Positions 48,101 to 59,045 of a stretch of 64,000 nt of DNA are shown piece after piece. A program made the position numbers and the translations under genes. The stretch covers positions 68,225,095 to 68,289,094 of the forward strand of contig JBCNJP010000008.1 in NCBI GenBank assembly GCA_039602395.1, given 5' to 3'. The notes under the pieces are model-generated. The model did no database searches, had not been told where the DNA came from, and saw only the letters and a list, made by a program, of their open reading frames with translations. The DNA is from Deinandra increscens subsp. villosa (Eukaryota > Streptophyta > Magnoliopsida > Asterales > Asteraceae). Every line of letters starts with the position of its first letter. Position 1 is the first letter of the stretch.

Positions 48101-49728
48101 CCGGAGACAGTGCCTCCCTTCTCACCCTGAATCGAGAGTACGTCTCCGTTTGCAGTGGGTATACGTATGATCTTCTCTCGGCAGACGAGTTCTGCCTGAT
48201 GCGCGGATAGCCAATCCATGCCAACTATTATGTCGAAGCTACCAATTGTGAAGGGCATCAAATCTATGCTGAACTTATGACCTGAGAGTTCTAAGGTACA
48301 ATCCTTGACTAAATGTGTTGCATCAATAAGCTTACCATTAGCTAGTTCAACAGTGTACCTAGCTTCTAGAGGTTTCGAATTGGCCTTTATCAACTTACAA
48401 AACTTAGTTGAAATGAAACTTTTCTCAGCACCGGAATCAAAGAGCACATTTGCAAAGTAGTTGTTGAGAAGAAACTTACCGGTTATCACGTTGGCATCAT
48501 TCTTTGCTTCTCCTGAACCCATGACGAACGCTCGTCCTCTAGCACCGTTTCCCCCGTTTCCACCACCACCTCCGCCATTGTTGTTGTTGTTATTGTTGTT
48601 GTTGTCGTGGTGGTTGTTGTTTCCGGTTCTCCTGAGTTGGGGGCAATCCTTCTTTACATGACCCGGCTTCCCACATTCAAAACATCCTCTGGGACCATCA
48701 TTGTTTTGCCTTGACCGGTTTGATAGTTCACTCCGACAATTTTTGGCCATATGCCCCATTTTACCACATCGCTCACAGGGAGGTTGATTGCAATCACCTG
48801 TGTGATGTATGTTGCACTTGTTGCAGTAGGGTGCCTTTCCCCTGTATCTGTTTGAACCCTGACCACTACTGCCTTGGCGGTTTTGATTTCCGCCTCCACT
48901 GTTGTTGAAACCACCTTTAGAGTTGTCGAACCTCTTGTTCTGATTCTGGGAGCCAGAAAACTTTCCAAGGTTATTACCGGCATTGTTGTTACTTGGTTCC
49001 TCTTCACTCTTTCTCTTCCCATCAAGAGCAGTCTTGGGAGATTTCTTTGGTGGCAAGGTGCCTTGAGCCACCGCTTGGTCTGTCAACTTGTGTGCCAGCC
49101 TGATTGCTTGCCGCACATTAAGAGGGTTTGAGGCGGTTACCATTCCCTGAATTTGTGGAGCCAATCCGTCCACATACCTTTCTATCTTTTTATAATCAGC
49201 ATCGACCATTGAAGGACACAGAATTGAATACTCGTGGTATCTAGCAGTGTACTCCTCCACCTCTGAGCCTACCATCTTGGAATTCACAAACTCGAGCTCC
49301 AACCTCTTTACCTGATCGCGGGGGCAATACTCTTCCATGATCGCATCTTTGAACTCTTGCCATGTCATGGCGTTAGCAGCATCAATTCCCAGCATTTGAA
49401 TCTGAGCATTCCACCATGTCAGAGCGGAATCCTCCAGTGTACCTGTAGCATACTTCACCCGATCCCCCACCGGGCAGTTACACATAACAAAAACCTTTTC
49501 CGACTTTTCGAGCCATCGTAACAGGCCCACAGCCCCTTCATCGCCCTTAAACACCAGGGGCTTACAATCCATGAATGTCTTGAAAGTGCACTGATGCTGA
49601 TGTTGTTGTCCTTGAAACTGGAGCTGAGCGGCTGCCAAGGCTGCAGCAACGCCTTGGTTGATCATGTCTTGGACTTGAGCAGCAGTAAAGGTTCCCGGGT
49701 TGTTTTCTGGTTCTCTTCGCGGAGGCAT
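45145..49728 (-). CDS. Gag-pol polyprotein of the chromovirus
   Basis: Single uninterrupted frame of 1527 residues. Gag capsid region at about 55-200 (TFMDCKPLVFKGDEGAVG, LTWWNAQ). Zinc knuckles near 320-360 (CERCGKMGHMAKNC and CFECGKPGHVKKDC). Aspartic protease near 430 (FDSGAEKSF). RT with catalytic FVIVFIDDILIYS near 760. RNase H near 910 (EVYCDASIQGLG). Integrase with its HHCC finger near 1100-1145, the first Asp in SMDFITGL (about 1171) and the second in ISDRDPRF (about 1233). C-terminal chromodomain near 1440-1510 (VRWHSKRGPEFTWEREDQ). All key residues seen are present. Gag and pol share one frame, usual for this clade. The ATG at 49728 is the first in frame and starts a typical MPPRR-type gag. 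Confidence 0.97.
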   Translation of the reverse strand: MPPRREPENNPGTFTAAQVQDMINQGVAAALAAAQLQFQGQQHQHQCTFKTFMDCKPLVFKGDEGAVGLLRWLEKSEKVFVMCNCPVGDRVKYATGTLEDSALTWWNAQIQMLGIDAANAMTWQEFKDAIMEEYCPRDQVKRLELEFVNSKMVGSEVEEYTARYHEYSILCPSMVDADYKKIERYVDGLAPQIQGMVTASNPLNVRQAIRLAHKLTDQAVAQGTLPPKKSPKTALDGKRKSEEEPSNNNAGNNLGKFSGSQNQNKRFDNSKGGFNNSGGGNQNRQGSSGQGSNRYRGKAPYCNKCNIHHTGDCNQPPCERCGKMGHMAKNCRSELSNRSRQNNDGPRGCFECGKPGHVKKDCPQLRRTGNNNHHDNNNNNNNNNGGGGGGNGGNGARGRAFVMGSGEAKNDANVITGKFLLNNYFANVLFDSGAEKSFISTKFCKLIKANSKPLEARYTVELANGKLIDATHLVKDCTLELSGHKFSIDLMPFTIGSFDIIVGMDWLSAHQAELVCREKIIRIPTANGDVLSIQGEKGGTVSGIISYLKAQKYLRKGHVAILATVTDQSLAEKKIEDFPIVRDYPDVFPEELPGLPPNRQVEFGIDLVPGAAPVARAPYRLAVNELHELSTQLQELLDKGFIRPSSSPWGAPVLFVKKKDGTFRMCIDYRELNKVTIKNRYPLPRIDDLFDQLQGSSYYSKIDLRSGYHQLRVREEDISKTAFRTRYGHYEFLVMPFGLTNAPAVFMDLMNRVCKPYLDQFVIVFIDDILIYSRTKEEHEEHLRLILELLRKEQLYAKFSKCDFWIREVQFLGHIVNEQGIHVDPAKVEAIKNWSTPRAPTEIRQFLGLAGYYRRFIKGFSQIAQPLTALTHKGVQYRWGDKEEAAFQTLKEKLCTAPVLSLPEGVDDFEVYCDASIQGLGCVLMQRGKVIAYGSRQLKSNEKNYTTHDLELGAVVFALKFWRHYLYGTKCTIFTDHKSLQHIMEQKELNMRQRRWVELLNDYDLAIKYHPGKANVVADALSRKEHVKPRRVRALQLTIHAGLPDRIRDAQKEALKEENFESESLNGIDGTSEVKTDGIRYYKDRVWVPLHGNLRELVMDEAHKSRYSVHPGSDKMYQDLKELYWWPKMKAEIAAYVSKCLTCSKVKAEHRKPPGLLQQPTIPEWKWEEISMDFITGLPRTPRGNDMIWVIVDRLTKSAHFIALKEKDKTDKLAQIYIDEIVKLHGVPLSIISDRDPRFASHFWRSLQSALGTRLDMSTAYHPQTDGQTERTIQTLEDMLRACVMDFGKDWETHLPLVEFSYNNSYHSSIGAAPFEALYGRKCRSPVCWAEVGDSQLTGPELVYETTERIVQIRNRMKAARDRQKSYADKRRRPLEFEVGDRVLLKVSPWKGVVRFGKRGKLNPRYIGPFPITEKIGTVAYRLDLPPELDGVHNVFHVSNLKKCLADETLIVPLEELHIDEQLRFIEQPVEIMGREEKALKRSKIPIVKVRWHSKRGPEFTWEREDQMRKKYPHLFDQASISTQGTS

Positions 49729-50013
49729 GATTTTCTAGCAAATCGATGCAAAACCTCCAAAGGTTAGTATATCCAATACTAAAAAGTTGTTAAGTTCCGT
49801 TAAAACAAATCTCATAAAACATCTATTTACATGAACGACACATTTAAATTTGCTAGGGCTATACATTAGACAAGGATTCTGAATGAGGATCATCTTCGGC
49901 ACGCAGGGCAGTACTCTTGAGGAATGGGTTGTAACAAAATCTTTTCAAAAACAGTTACAGTTCAGAAATCTTTATCTTTTAAAAATAAAATGTTCTGGTT
50001 CGCTGTAACCAAT
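49729..50013 (-). other. Untranslated leader of the chromovirus
   Basis: About 285 bp between primer site and gag start. Non-coding. No further signal recognised. Confidence 0.8.
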
Positions 50014-50026
50014 GGCTCTGATACCA
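50014..50026 (-). other. Primer-binding site (tRNA-iMet)
   Basis: On the minus strand reads TGGTATCAGAGCC, fully matching the usual initiator-tRNA-Met site, three bases after the 5' LTR. Confidence 0.95.
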
Positions 50027-50029
50027 ATC

Positions 50030-52381
50030 TGTCACACCCCCAATTTCCACTAACGGAGTATAACCGTGTGGGGTGTGAGCCAGACCAGGATCCAAGACTT
50101 TAGTTACAACCAAGCCATAACGGTAAATAAATAAGAGATGAGGGGCTTTAAAATAATATAGAGGAAAGTTTGTTTCACAATTACATAAGTCAAATTTAAA
50201 AGGATCAGCGGAAGCATTTTAACGATTACAAGTTGGATGTACAAAACACATGTTCATAAAGTTTGAAAATTTTGAATTTCCCAAAAGATTTGCGATAGAG
50301 AGTACTGCCGCCACCCGTGCCATCCAAAAATCCATCTAACGACCTGAAAGGTAAACAACGATCAAGTGTCAGCTAAAAGGCTGGTGAGTTCACTAAATCA
50401 GTCCACACAACACCATGTAGACCAAGAATGCATACGAATCATAAAGCAATAAATTCGTAATCTAGAAATGTAAGTATTATCCGTATCATTAGGTAGCTAG
50501 CCTATGCTTATGCTCCTCTGAACGTTCGCAACCAAAGCTGACATTGTATTTGATAGGTATTCACCTATGTAATTTGCCTTCCCCGTGTCTTTCCCGATCA
50601 CGGTGTTCCTAGGCTAATATTGGTCTCAGTCCGACCGCCAGTCGGGAGGGTGCATCCTGTGCACCGCTGAGCGGGGGTGTCAATCCCCAGTAGATCTACT
50701 CAACATTACCTCGCTATTCAATACTAATGGCCCGATAAGTAAGGACTTTTGTTTATAAAGCAATTCAGTGAACATGTGATATAGTGGGATAAATACTCAA
50801 GTAAAGAAATACCTTTACCGTGCGTTGCCATCCCTTACCGGATGCAACTATAACTGTAAGTGAAACTCACCTTAGGTTTGCTCGGCTTAAGCTTCAATTA
50901 ATCCGGTTATGATTGTTAATGAGGACCTAATAATCACATTAAGGTCTTAGGTGTAAGGTTGTGTTTAAAACTATTAGCACGTTGGAAAAACACGACACGA
51001 CATAACGACACACGATACCGATGGTTGATCATAAATAGGGGTTCACTTAATACAGAAATCAAACATGTTCATCATAGCATAATTGTGTAAGTCATGGTGA
51101 GGCATTTAAACAAATTGCACAAGTTTGGATTCTGGTCACAATTTCGCTAGCAGTTTCGCTAGGCAGTTTCGCTGTGTACACGGGCAGCACTTTCGCTAGG
51201 CAATACCCGATGACACAGTTTCGCTAGGCTAGTTTCGCTCGAAACTGTTGGCACAGTTTCGCTAGCCTAGTTTCGCCCGAAACTGGTTTGAACTTTCGTT
51301 CAGGGAATTTCGCTCGGTAGTTTCGTTCGAGCAGGTCTGGTTGGTTTACCCGGCGACACTATAGTTTCGCTACTTAGTTTCGCTGGTTGAAGATATACAT
51401 AGTTTCGCTACATAATTTCGCCTGATGAAGGCACAGTTTCGCTAGTCGCTAAAAAAACCCGTAAATTTGACTAAAAACCTTTCTAACAGCTTCTGTATCA
51501 CATGCAATTCAATATCTAGCATACCTAAACGTTTACCAACATCATATAAGCAATTTTAACACCTAAAACATGGTTTCTAGTCATCAATTTGTCAAGAATG
51601 CATTTTCACATAAGTAGCCTAATCTAGCATGGATCCTCATACTGGCATGTCAAGGTACAGAATTTATGTTGTGTCTAGCATCCCTAAGTATCATATCAGT
51701 AGCAGAAGTCATTGCATGTGGATTTTAAGCATACATTTTAGTTAAGCATACAAGAATTTGCATAAAGGGGGTTTATGTGACTCACGGTTAGTCTCTAATG
51801 CTTGAATGGATGGAGATTTGAGGCTGGAATCACTGTGGTTCGAGCTACTTCCTTGCTGGTCGGAGATCTTGAGAGAGGGAGAGTGCAGAAGTGTGTGTGG
51901 TTGTGAGGAGTGAGTAAAAATGAGAAGGTTGGCTTGGGTTTTCTATATATCAGGTGCTAGTTTCGCTGGCAGTGTCGCTGGTAGTTTCGCTGGCTGTTTC
52001 GCTAGCCACGCGAAACTGGTCCCGTAGCCCAAATGCCTTAGCTACCGGGCGAAACTGTAGTTTCGCCTGGTAGTTTCGCTGGCTACCAAAAAGGTCAATT
52101 TTACATTCTAAGTAAGACAAGCACAGTTTCTCGATAATCACACAATTTCACCCTTAATCAAATAAACACGTTACATATAACTTCACGTAATGGTAGCAAG
52201 TAAGTAAACACATATCACATATGGGCGGGTTCGGTGATCAACCAAAGGTCATGGACGTATTCGTTCTAGACACGCATTAGTTACTTGTTTATAATATGGC
52301 TAACGGAGATTGTTTAACGGAACTGATGAAATTTAACGGAAAAACTTAACGGGGTTAACTTGGGAAGTTACAATTGTCACA
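50030..52381 (-). repeat. 5' LTR of the complete chromovirus
   Basis: 2352 bp, partner of 42757-45110 with the same motif clusters and promoter. Its promoter (minus strand TATA, about 51943-51951) would drive the gag-pol transcript. Confidence 0.97.
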
Positions 52382-53034
52382 CTATTGATATAGGTCATGT
52401 AGTCGGATCCACTCATTCTTAAATTAATAAACTCATTTTCCAATCTCTCAGCCTCATTCTCTGGAATGAATTTTTCCATAACTATTGCCCGAAACTCTCT
52501 CCAACTCATACGATAGGCCCTATCCTTCCCAAGTCGATTCAATTCCACCTTCCACCAGTTTAATGCCGCTCCTTTGAAAGATTGGGACGCAAACCTCACC
52601 TTGTCCCTGCGAGCACAATTGCTGATATCTAAGGCGGCCTCAGTTTCTTCTAACCAATTCAGGGCGTCAGTAGCCCCTTTGTCTCCCTTGAAAATACCGG
52701 GCTTGCAGGCCATGTAAGTCTTATCATACATTTTGACTTAGTTGACAGGTTCTGCTCGTTCTGCTCGTTCCTGCTTTCGACATTTCGCTTTAGAGATTCC
52801 TTGAAAATACCGGGCTTGCAGGCCATGAAGTCTTTCTTCATGTTCTCTTTGCCTTAATTGTTCGGACGTAAGAGGTTCTTCCCTTTTACTATGAACAGAG
52901 CGATCATCACGATCATCATCTCCGTCATGGTCATCCTGACGAGTTCTGCTCGTTCCTGCTTTCGACATTTCGCTGAAAGCAATACCAGATTGACAGATTA
53001 TCATACATTTTGACTTAGTTGACAGGTATTCATA
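52382..53034 (-). pseudogene. Ty3 gag 5' part, rearranged
   Basis: The frame from 52731 downward gives a gag start (MACKPGIFKGDKGATDALNW, ALNWWKVELNRLG, FIPENEAERLENEF) that continues beyond the chromovirus at 42751. Upstream of 52731 the sequence is scrambled. A segment around ggcttgcaggccatg occurs at about 52690 and 52812, catacattttgacttagttg at about 52727 and 53002, and cgttcctgctttcgacattt at about 52767 and 52949. These interleaved direct repeats have destroyed the original start. Confidence 0.85.
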
Positions 53035-53467
53035 ATTCATAGTTTATATTCCTTTGCATATTATAATGCCATTGGAATATGTTCATATCAATGTTGTTGT
53101 ACTATTTTGGACTTTCCGGGTCACCACTATGTGGTTACCGACATAATTACCATGAAATGACTATGTTTCAGAATGAAATCACATACACATGAGTACTTAG
53201 GGGTGGTCTAATGATTCAATCCTCCTAGAAGCACTATGTATCAAGACTTATCATATTTATTATAGTACTCCAATCATTATTGAAAAACGACAAACGGTCT
53301 TTTATTTCATAGGATAAAATGGTCCACATGGCGGTTCAACCGCTTACAATCACAAATCACACACTTCAAACATACTCAACAAAGTTTCATAGAAAAGAAA
53401 ATACATAATCATAATAAGACAACACATAAGATCTCAGTCTTCACGATCCATGCCGAACGTCATGCCG
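53035..53467. other. Non-coding interval between ORF1 and gag
   Basis: About 430 bp, with no frame or repeat recognised. Probably internal sequence of the outer or broken Ty3 element. Confidence 0.5.
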
Positions 53468-54515
53468 CTAATCCCTGCGCCTTCCGAAAGATGTCAAGTG
53501 TTTGAGATGGGACGACACCTTCTTGGCTTCCTCTGCTAACCTCTTTTCCTTCTTTAATTGCTTTTCCAACCTCTTTGCCAGCGCCTTGTTTTCTTCTCGC
53601 AGAGCGTCGATGACTGGGGAGGTAGGTCCGGAGTGATCTGCATATGGGGTTGGAGCGAAAATTGGGCCCGGTCCTGAGTAGGATGACCTAGGTAGGTCCT
53701 GATATGGCCCGTAAGGTGCATATGGATAGGCATATGGGGGATAAGGCATGTAAGACTGCTGCATGGGTGGGGAGGTTGAATACTGGTATGGTGGTGGCGG
53801 GTAAAATGATGACGGTAGAGGATAAAAAGGCATGCCCGTGGCATAGGGATCCTGAACAGGTGTCTGGTACATGATAGGCTGCTGGAAAGATGATGGCTGC
53901 TGATAGGAGGATGGCTGCTGATACCCAGACGCTTGCTGTAATGAGGAATTCTGCTGATACGCTGATGGCTGCTGATAAGTAGATGGGGGTTGACTGTTGG
54001 ACCTCAGCAACTGGGGAAAGCTATATCGATCAGATACGGGGTGGTTGCTTTGGCCCTGCATCATAGCAGCTACATATGGGTCTCTAATGTCATGAGCTAA
54101 AGCTGCGATAGGGTCCTGGATCGGGACATCCCCCAGATTTCCCATTGGAGGGAAAGCTGCCATAGGGTCCTGCTGCATAGGAACCGATTCCTCGGGTCCT
54201 TCCTCCACGTCTGCTGCGTAGGCTGGGGAAGCATACACATGCTGAGAATGATGCTCGGAATGATAACTCACTGTGTGCCCTGCAGACACCGCAATCACCA
54301 CCTGTTGCACCGGAATAGTCTCGTCTTCTTCTTCTTCGGGTTCCTCTTCAAGGTCTTCTTGATCCGTTCCGGCATCACGAGCGTTCCAGTCTGATGGAGC
54401 GATGTGGATGGTATGGCTCGGACGCACCGACATCCTAGGTTTTGTGCTTCTCTTCTTGGGTGGTTTTGGCACATCCGTAGTCGACGTCGCAGGTGACGGA
54501 GTCTTCTATCGAGTC

Positions 54516-57500
54516 TGTGACAACCGGACCTAAAAACCAGGTCAACTCTCTCTCCGTTGACTTTTGTTGACTTTTTATTATGTGATAATTACGTGATTTA
54601 ATTGTTTAAATTACATAATTAGCTGCGAATGAATAACCGATTAACCAACATGGAAATTCGCGTCGAAAAACTATGAATAATGAATGTTTTATATTATTAT
54701 TAATGGAATTTTAATAATAAGAAATTAAATATAAAATTTGACATTTTATATTTTATCAAACCGTTATAAACTGATAAAACGTTACAAACTTATACAAAGT
54801 GTTACGTTGTCAAGACTTCGCCATTTTTCCAAACCGTTTATCCTATTGGGCCCGGTAAGCCCAATAAGCACAATTCAAGTCCGTTAAGCCTAAAAATTTC
54901 ACCAATCACTCGTATCGACGTCCCGAGTGTTTTCCCGAACTCGGAAACCCGACCCGCGGCCCGTATCGAATTGGGCCGAACCGGCCCAATCCCCTTTCTT
55001 TCTTTTCTCCCTTCGCGGCCCGTATCACAATTCGACCCATCCCCTTTTTGCGGCCCGAAACCAAGGACCGGCCCAAACCGATTGGGCTTCGGCCCGATCC
55101 ATCCCGTGAACCCGACTGGGCTTCGGCCCAGCCCAGCACCAAACCGAATGGGCTTCGGCCCATTCTCCCTTCTTTATTCCGATTGGGCTTCGGCCCAAAT
55201 AAAAACAAATTAAATAATTTGTTTAAAAGCCCACTAGTTTTATAAAAATTAATCCCAATCATTTAACCCACTAATATTTTTATAAAATTTGGGTTAGCAA
55301 TGTTTATAAAAATAAAAACCACTTTTCAATTGGATAAAACATAATGGGATTATATTTTAAAAAGTTATGATTTTTATAAACTCCCAACACCTCCATATTT
55401 TATAAAAGCTCCTAGATTTTTATAAAACTTATAAAAATTAGTCACCAACTCTTGGATTAAGCTAGAGAGCTTGTAAGCTTGACAACACACTATAACATAA
55501 TGGTCATTAACCTTAATCAAACCTATATAAAGGAGGCTAAGCTCCTTGTTCCCTTTGCACCAACACAACCACCTTTCCTCTTGTCCCATCCCTTCCAACC
55601 GGTCACCACCACCGAGACCAGCCCCACCGCCAGCTGCCACCACCGGCTCCGCCTGCCGCCGCCGCAACTCCGCCGCCGGACCGCCGCACGCCACCACCAA
55701 ACACCACCGATCTCTCCTTCTTGCCTTGTGAGTCTTTTAACTCACATTTCCAACTCTTTTTCACCCCCTTGAACCCTTCAAGTCTTGACAACCATAAAAC
55801 ACTAACACTTATGTTATAATCTTTTGATCTTGGAATGCTTGCTTGCAACAACCAACCAAACTCTCTTCTTAATCTCCTTTTCTTCTAAGATTTAAGATAG
55901 TAACCTTGTGCACCTAGATCTAATGAAATCCATGGATTTCAAGTTGGTTGTTTGCAAACCCAAGCCTCTTCATATTAATAAAGTGTAAATTAAATACTTG
56001 CATATTGAGTTGATCATCAAAAATCTCTCTTCTTAAACCTCCATTCTTCTTATGATCTTTAAACATTCTCATGGTGTTCTAAGAACTTAAAGTAGCCAAG
56101 AGAATGGGGTGAAACACTTGAAGAAATCTATGGAAAGTATTCAAGTGCACCTAAGATCATCATGATCACTCATATGCAAATTTACATAACCTTGAGTTAA
56201 AAAGAAAGACTAAATAATATTACTTGTTATTATTTGCTTTTGGTCCTAACACATGTAATGTGTTAGTAGATTTAATTATGTTTCATGTCCTAACATTATT
56301 ATGTTAGTAGATTGCATTCAAATATATATTTGGTCCCAACACATATATGTTGGTTGATTTTTTTTATTAATTCATGTTATTTATTGCAAATGTTAACTAA
56401 CAATATAAACCATGTTATATTATGTTAACTTATTACATGAAATTATAATAAACAAATATATAAGCTAAGAATCATGGACTTTAGAAATAAACTTAAATCA
56501 CTAGAGTAACTAATGATTTATAAAAATGGACAAAAAGAATATATGTTCTTACTAGATTTAGTAAGAAATGAATTTATGACAAATGATTTAATGATTGGAC
56601 AAAAAGAATAAAAATAAATGCTAGATTTGATAAGGATAATATTTATGTCAAATGATTAATTTGACATAAATACTTGGATTTATTACAAGTTTTAACCTTT
56701 CTTGAAACTTGCTAGAAATGGACATTTTTATAAAAAGATTTAATTTGAAAATAAATGTTTTCATAAAAGATTTTTATAAAAATAAACCAAGACAAATCGT
56801 CGGTTTAAAATATTCACAAGGACTCTTAAGGTTACTTGAATAAAAACAAAGTAACCAAAGATGGACTAACGTTCGTCGGAGATTTTAAATAAAAGTCAAG
56901 TATTATAAACTAAATGTTATAAATCCAAGCGTCGTCATAAATATTCTTATCAACATTTTCTATATAATATTTCATGAACTTGAAATATTGATTTACCTTT
57001 GAAAATGATTAAATGTTAAAGACTTTAAATGTTTTTCCTTAGAGATTTATGTTTTATAAATAAAACAAACGTTAATAATTATTTTTGACAAATAATTATT
57101 TGCAAACGACTTAAACCTTGTTTTATTCACCAAATAATTGTTAATCGTAATTATTTAAAATAATTATAACTTGCAAGATTAACAAATCGAATAAGTAATT
57201 ATTTAATTAAAATAATTATTCGAACTTGTGAAAATAATAATAAACATTATTATTTCTTTGTACTCGATGTTCAAGACTTGATTGAATTATTGAAAATGAT
57301 TATTTATTTATATTTATTGACATACATATAAATAACCATAAATGTATTTAATTAAATAAATACAAGTTAACGAGTTTCAATAATACAAACGGACTTAAAA
57401 CGTCAAGACTTGACCGGTATCACTTGGGTGACTTATGTTACTCAAATGATCATAGACCTTATGCATATGTTATTTAATTATTTAGGACGTTACGTGCTAC

Positions 57501-58367
57501 CGTCCTTCGCTGCTTAAATTCCGATTATCTGCTAAAACTGTGAGTTTCACGGCCCCTTTTCCTTTTATCTGTTTTATACTTGGGGGAGAAATCATGAAAA
57601 CTGATTAAATGCTTTTTACTTAATATTATGGTTTACTTGTTAGCCGTATGACTACTTGTTCTCTTACTGATTGCCCAACTTGGTACATTATCGTTATAAA
57701 CGTTTGTACAACCGAAAATCCCATCATTAATTGATTTCAATTAGTTCTGTACGAAACGATAGCTAGTGAATAGATCTATTTGGGTTGACAACCCTACCCT
57801 AACTGGTAGCTCCAGTTCTGACTCCGGATTGTCTGGGGGTACACGTCAGTTATTCTGCACTGTTTAACATCTCTGGGCAAGAGATGCCGGGTGGGTAAAC
57901 CGTTAGTATTTGAAATCAAGGTTCAGGTGAGATCATACAACCACAACAATAAACCCTGATAATATTTAAGTATACCGAAACTGTTTTACAACTGTTTACA
58001 ACTGTTTAACTATCGAGTCCTAAACCTGTGAACCTCACCAACTTTATGTTGACCCGTTTTATGTTCATGATTTCTTAAGTAATTGACAAGACTTTCTGAA
58101 GACATGCAAATGGAGCTTACAAATGCTATCGGACCTGTCCTTGGAGTCATAGTCCCGACTATCCACTTTAACCGTTTTATGCTTTTAATAATCATTTAAG
58201 ACTTATCTTTTTAAATTGTAAGACATTAATGTTTCCACTACCTTTTCCGCTGCAATGAAATGAATTTAATGTTTTATGAAGTTTTTAAATTATTAGAAGT
58301 GTTCTATGTATCCTCGACTATGATTCCATTCTCGCTCACACCCGAAACCGTTGACCGGGGTGTGACA
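54516..58367 (+). mobile_element. Solo LTR, 3.85 kb, Ty3 type
   Basis: tgtgacaaccgg...ggggtgtgaca with the perfect 5-bp direct repeat gagtc on each side (54511-54515 and 58368-58372). There is no internal coding region, so it is the product of LTR-LTR recombination. GGGCTTCGGCCC occurs about four times between 55080 and 55195 among other GGCCC-rich words. A TATA box (tatataaag, 55524-55532) follows. The A/T-rich 3' two thirds would be the transcribed part. Confidence 0.92.
55524..55532 (+). promoter_or_regulatory. TATA box of the solo LTR
   Basis: TATATAAAG, about 1 kb into the LTR and about 330 bp after the GGGCTTCGGCCC cluster. A C/T-rich leader follows. A solo LTR promoter of this kind could start transcripts running rightward on the + strand. 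Confidence 0.55.
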
Positions 58368-58515
58368 GAGTCGGCGCGGTAAAATACCCCGAAAGATCCG
58401 GGCTCATAGGTGGTGCCGGTTGGCTAGGTCCACCTTCTTCCTTCTTACCCTTACTCCCCTTGCTGCCCCCACTGTTTTTGCTGCCGAATTTTGAAGATTT
58501 AGTAAAACTCCACAT

Positions 58516-59030
58516 GATTTGACGATGGTACCTGTGGATATAGGTTCAATATACAATGAATATATATATACATATATATAATCAAATTTCCCAACTTATT
58601 TCATGCTCAATTTCATCATTTGAATTCCCTAGAACACGCATACAATAACCATCAGTATCCACGTGTCTATTAGACTTGTCATATCATGAGATACCTGTGG
58701 GTAAAAATGACAGCGTGCACTTTCTGCAATTATTACCGACCTTACATCATGCTATGAGAACTCTAATATACCAATTTCAACTTAGGTTAACTCTTTTCAC
58801 GGAAGATCATTAGCATTAATGTGTCTGTTAGGATTCACCGAGTTTTAGTGCACCTGTGGGTAGGAATGGCAGTTTGCAAGGCTGTAACTTCTACCGACCT
58901 TACACTAAACCTCGATTACTCCTAACATACAAATTTCAGCCTAGACCATAATTTGGTTCATGCAATAACTTAGGGGCAAACTAGGTTCAAGCTTAGGGCT
59001 CTAAGAATGCCTAATTTGCTGGAACCTTTG
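58516..59030. other. Untranslated leader of the outer element
   Basis: Non-coding, between the ORF1 start and the primer site. A similar motif pair (acctgtgggta...atg.cag.gtgca, about 58692-58720 and 58850-58880) suggests an old internal duplication. Confidence 0.5.
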
Positions 59031-59043
59031 GCTCTGATACCAA
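59031..59043 (-). other. Primer-binding site of the outer element
   Basis: ggctctgatacca, reverse complement of tggtatcagagcc, two bases before the 166-bp LTR. Confirms minus orientation and marks the right LTR as the 5' one. Confidence 0.88.
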
Positions 59044-59045
59044 CC

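Larger units (their letters stand above)
42757..52381 (-). mobile_element. Complete Ty3/gypsy chromovirus (Tekay/Del-like)
   Basis: 9625 bp with two near-identical LTRs, primer site, polypurine tract and one long polyprotein frame. It is flanked by the 5-bp direct repeat ctatt (42752-42756 and 52382-52386). It lies in the gag frame of an older Ty3 element, which reads on across the insertion. The C-terminal chromodomain places it among chromoviruses. Structure and LTR similarity indicate a recent insertion that may be autonomous. Confidence 0.97.
53468..58515 (-). pseudogene. Pro/Gln-rich coiled-coil ORF, split by a solo LTR
   Basis: Minus strand. A likely start at 58515 (MWSFTKSS) gives a Gly/Ser/Lys-rich N-terminus (KNSGGSKGSKGKKEE). 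The frame meets the solo LTR at 58367. It resumes below 54511, where an in-frame TAG stands a few codons on (likely a C-to-T change). An open 334-codon stretch follows from 54472. That stretch has a basic start (PKPPKKRSTKPRMSVRPSH), an acidic Glu run, about ten YQQPSS-like repeats, a Pro/Tyr-rich middle (YPPYAYPYAPYGPYQ) and a C-terminal coiled coil (EENKALAKRLEKQLKKEK). I recognise no domain. By position it may be an extra ORF or gag-like gene of the outer retroelement. A captured host gene is the alternative. Confidence 0.55.

Noticed and set aside
54906..55262. 118-codon frame on the minus strand of the solo LTR
   Set aside because: GC-rich repeats of GGGCTTCGGCCC produce pseudo-repeats in all frames. 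No domain, and it is inside a solo LTR.
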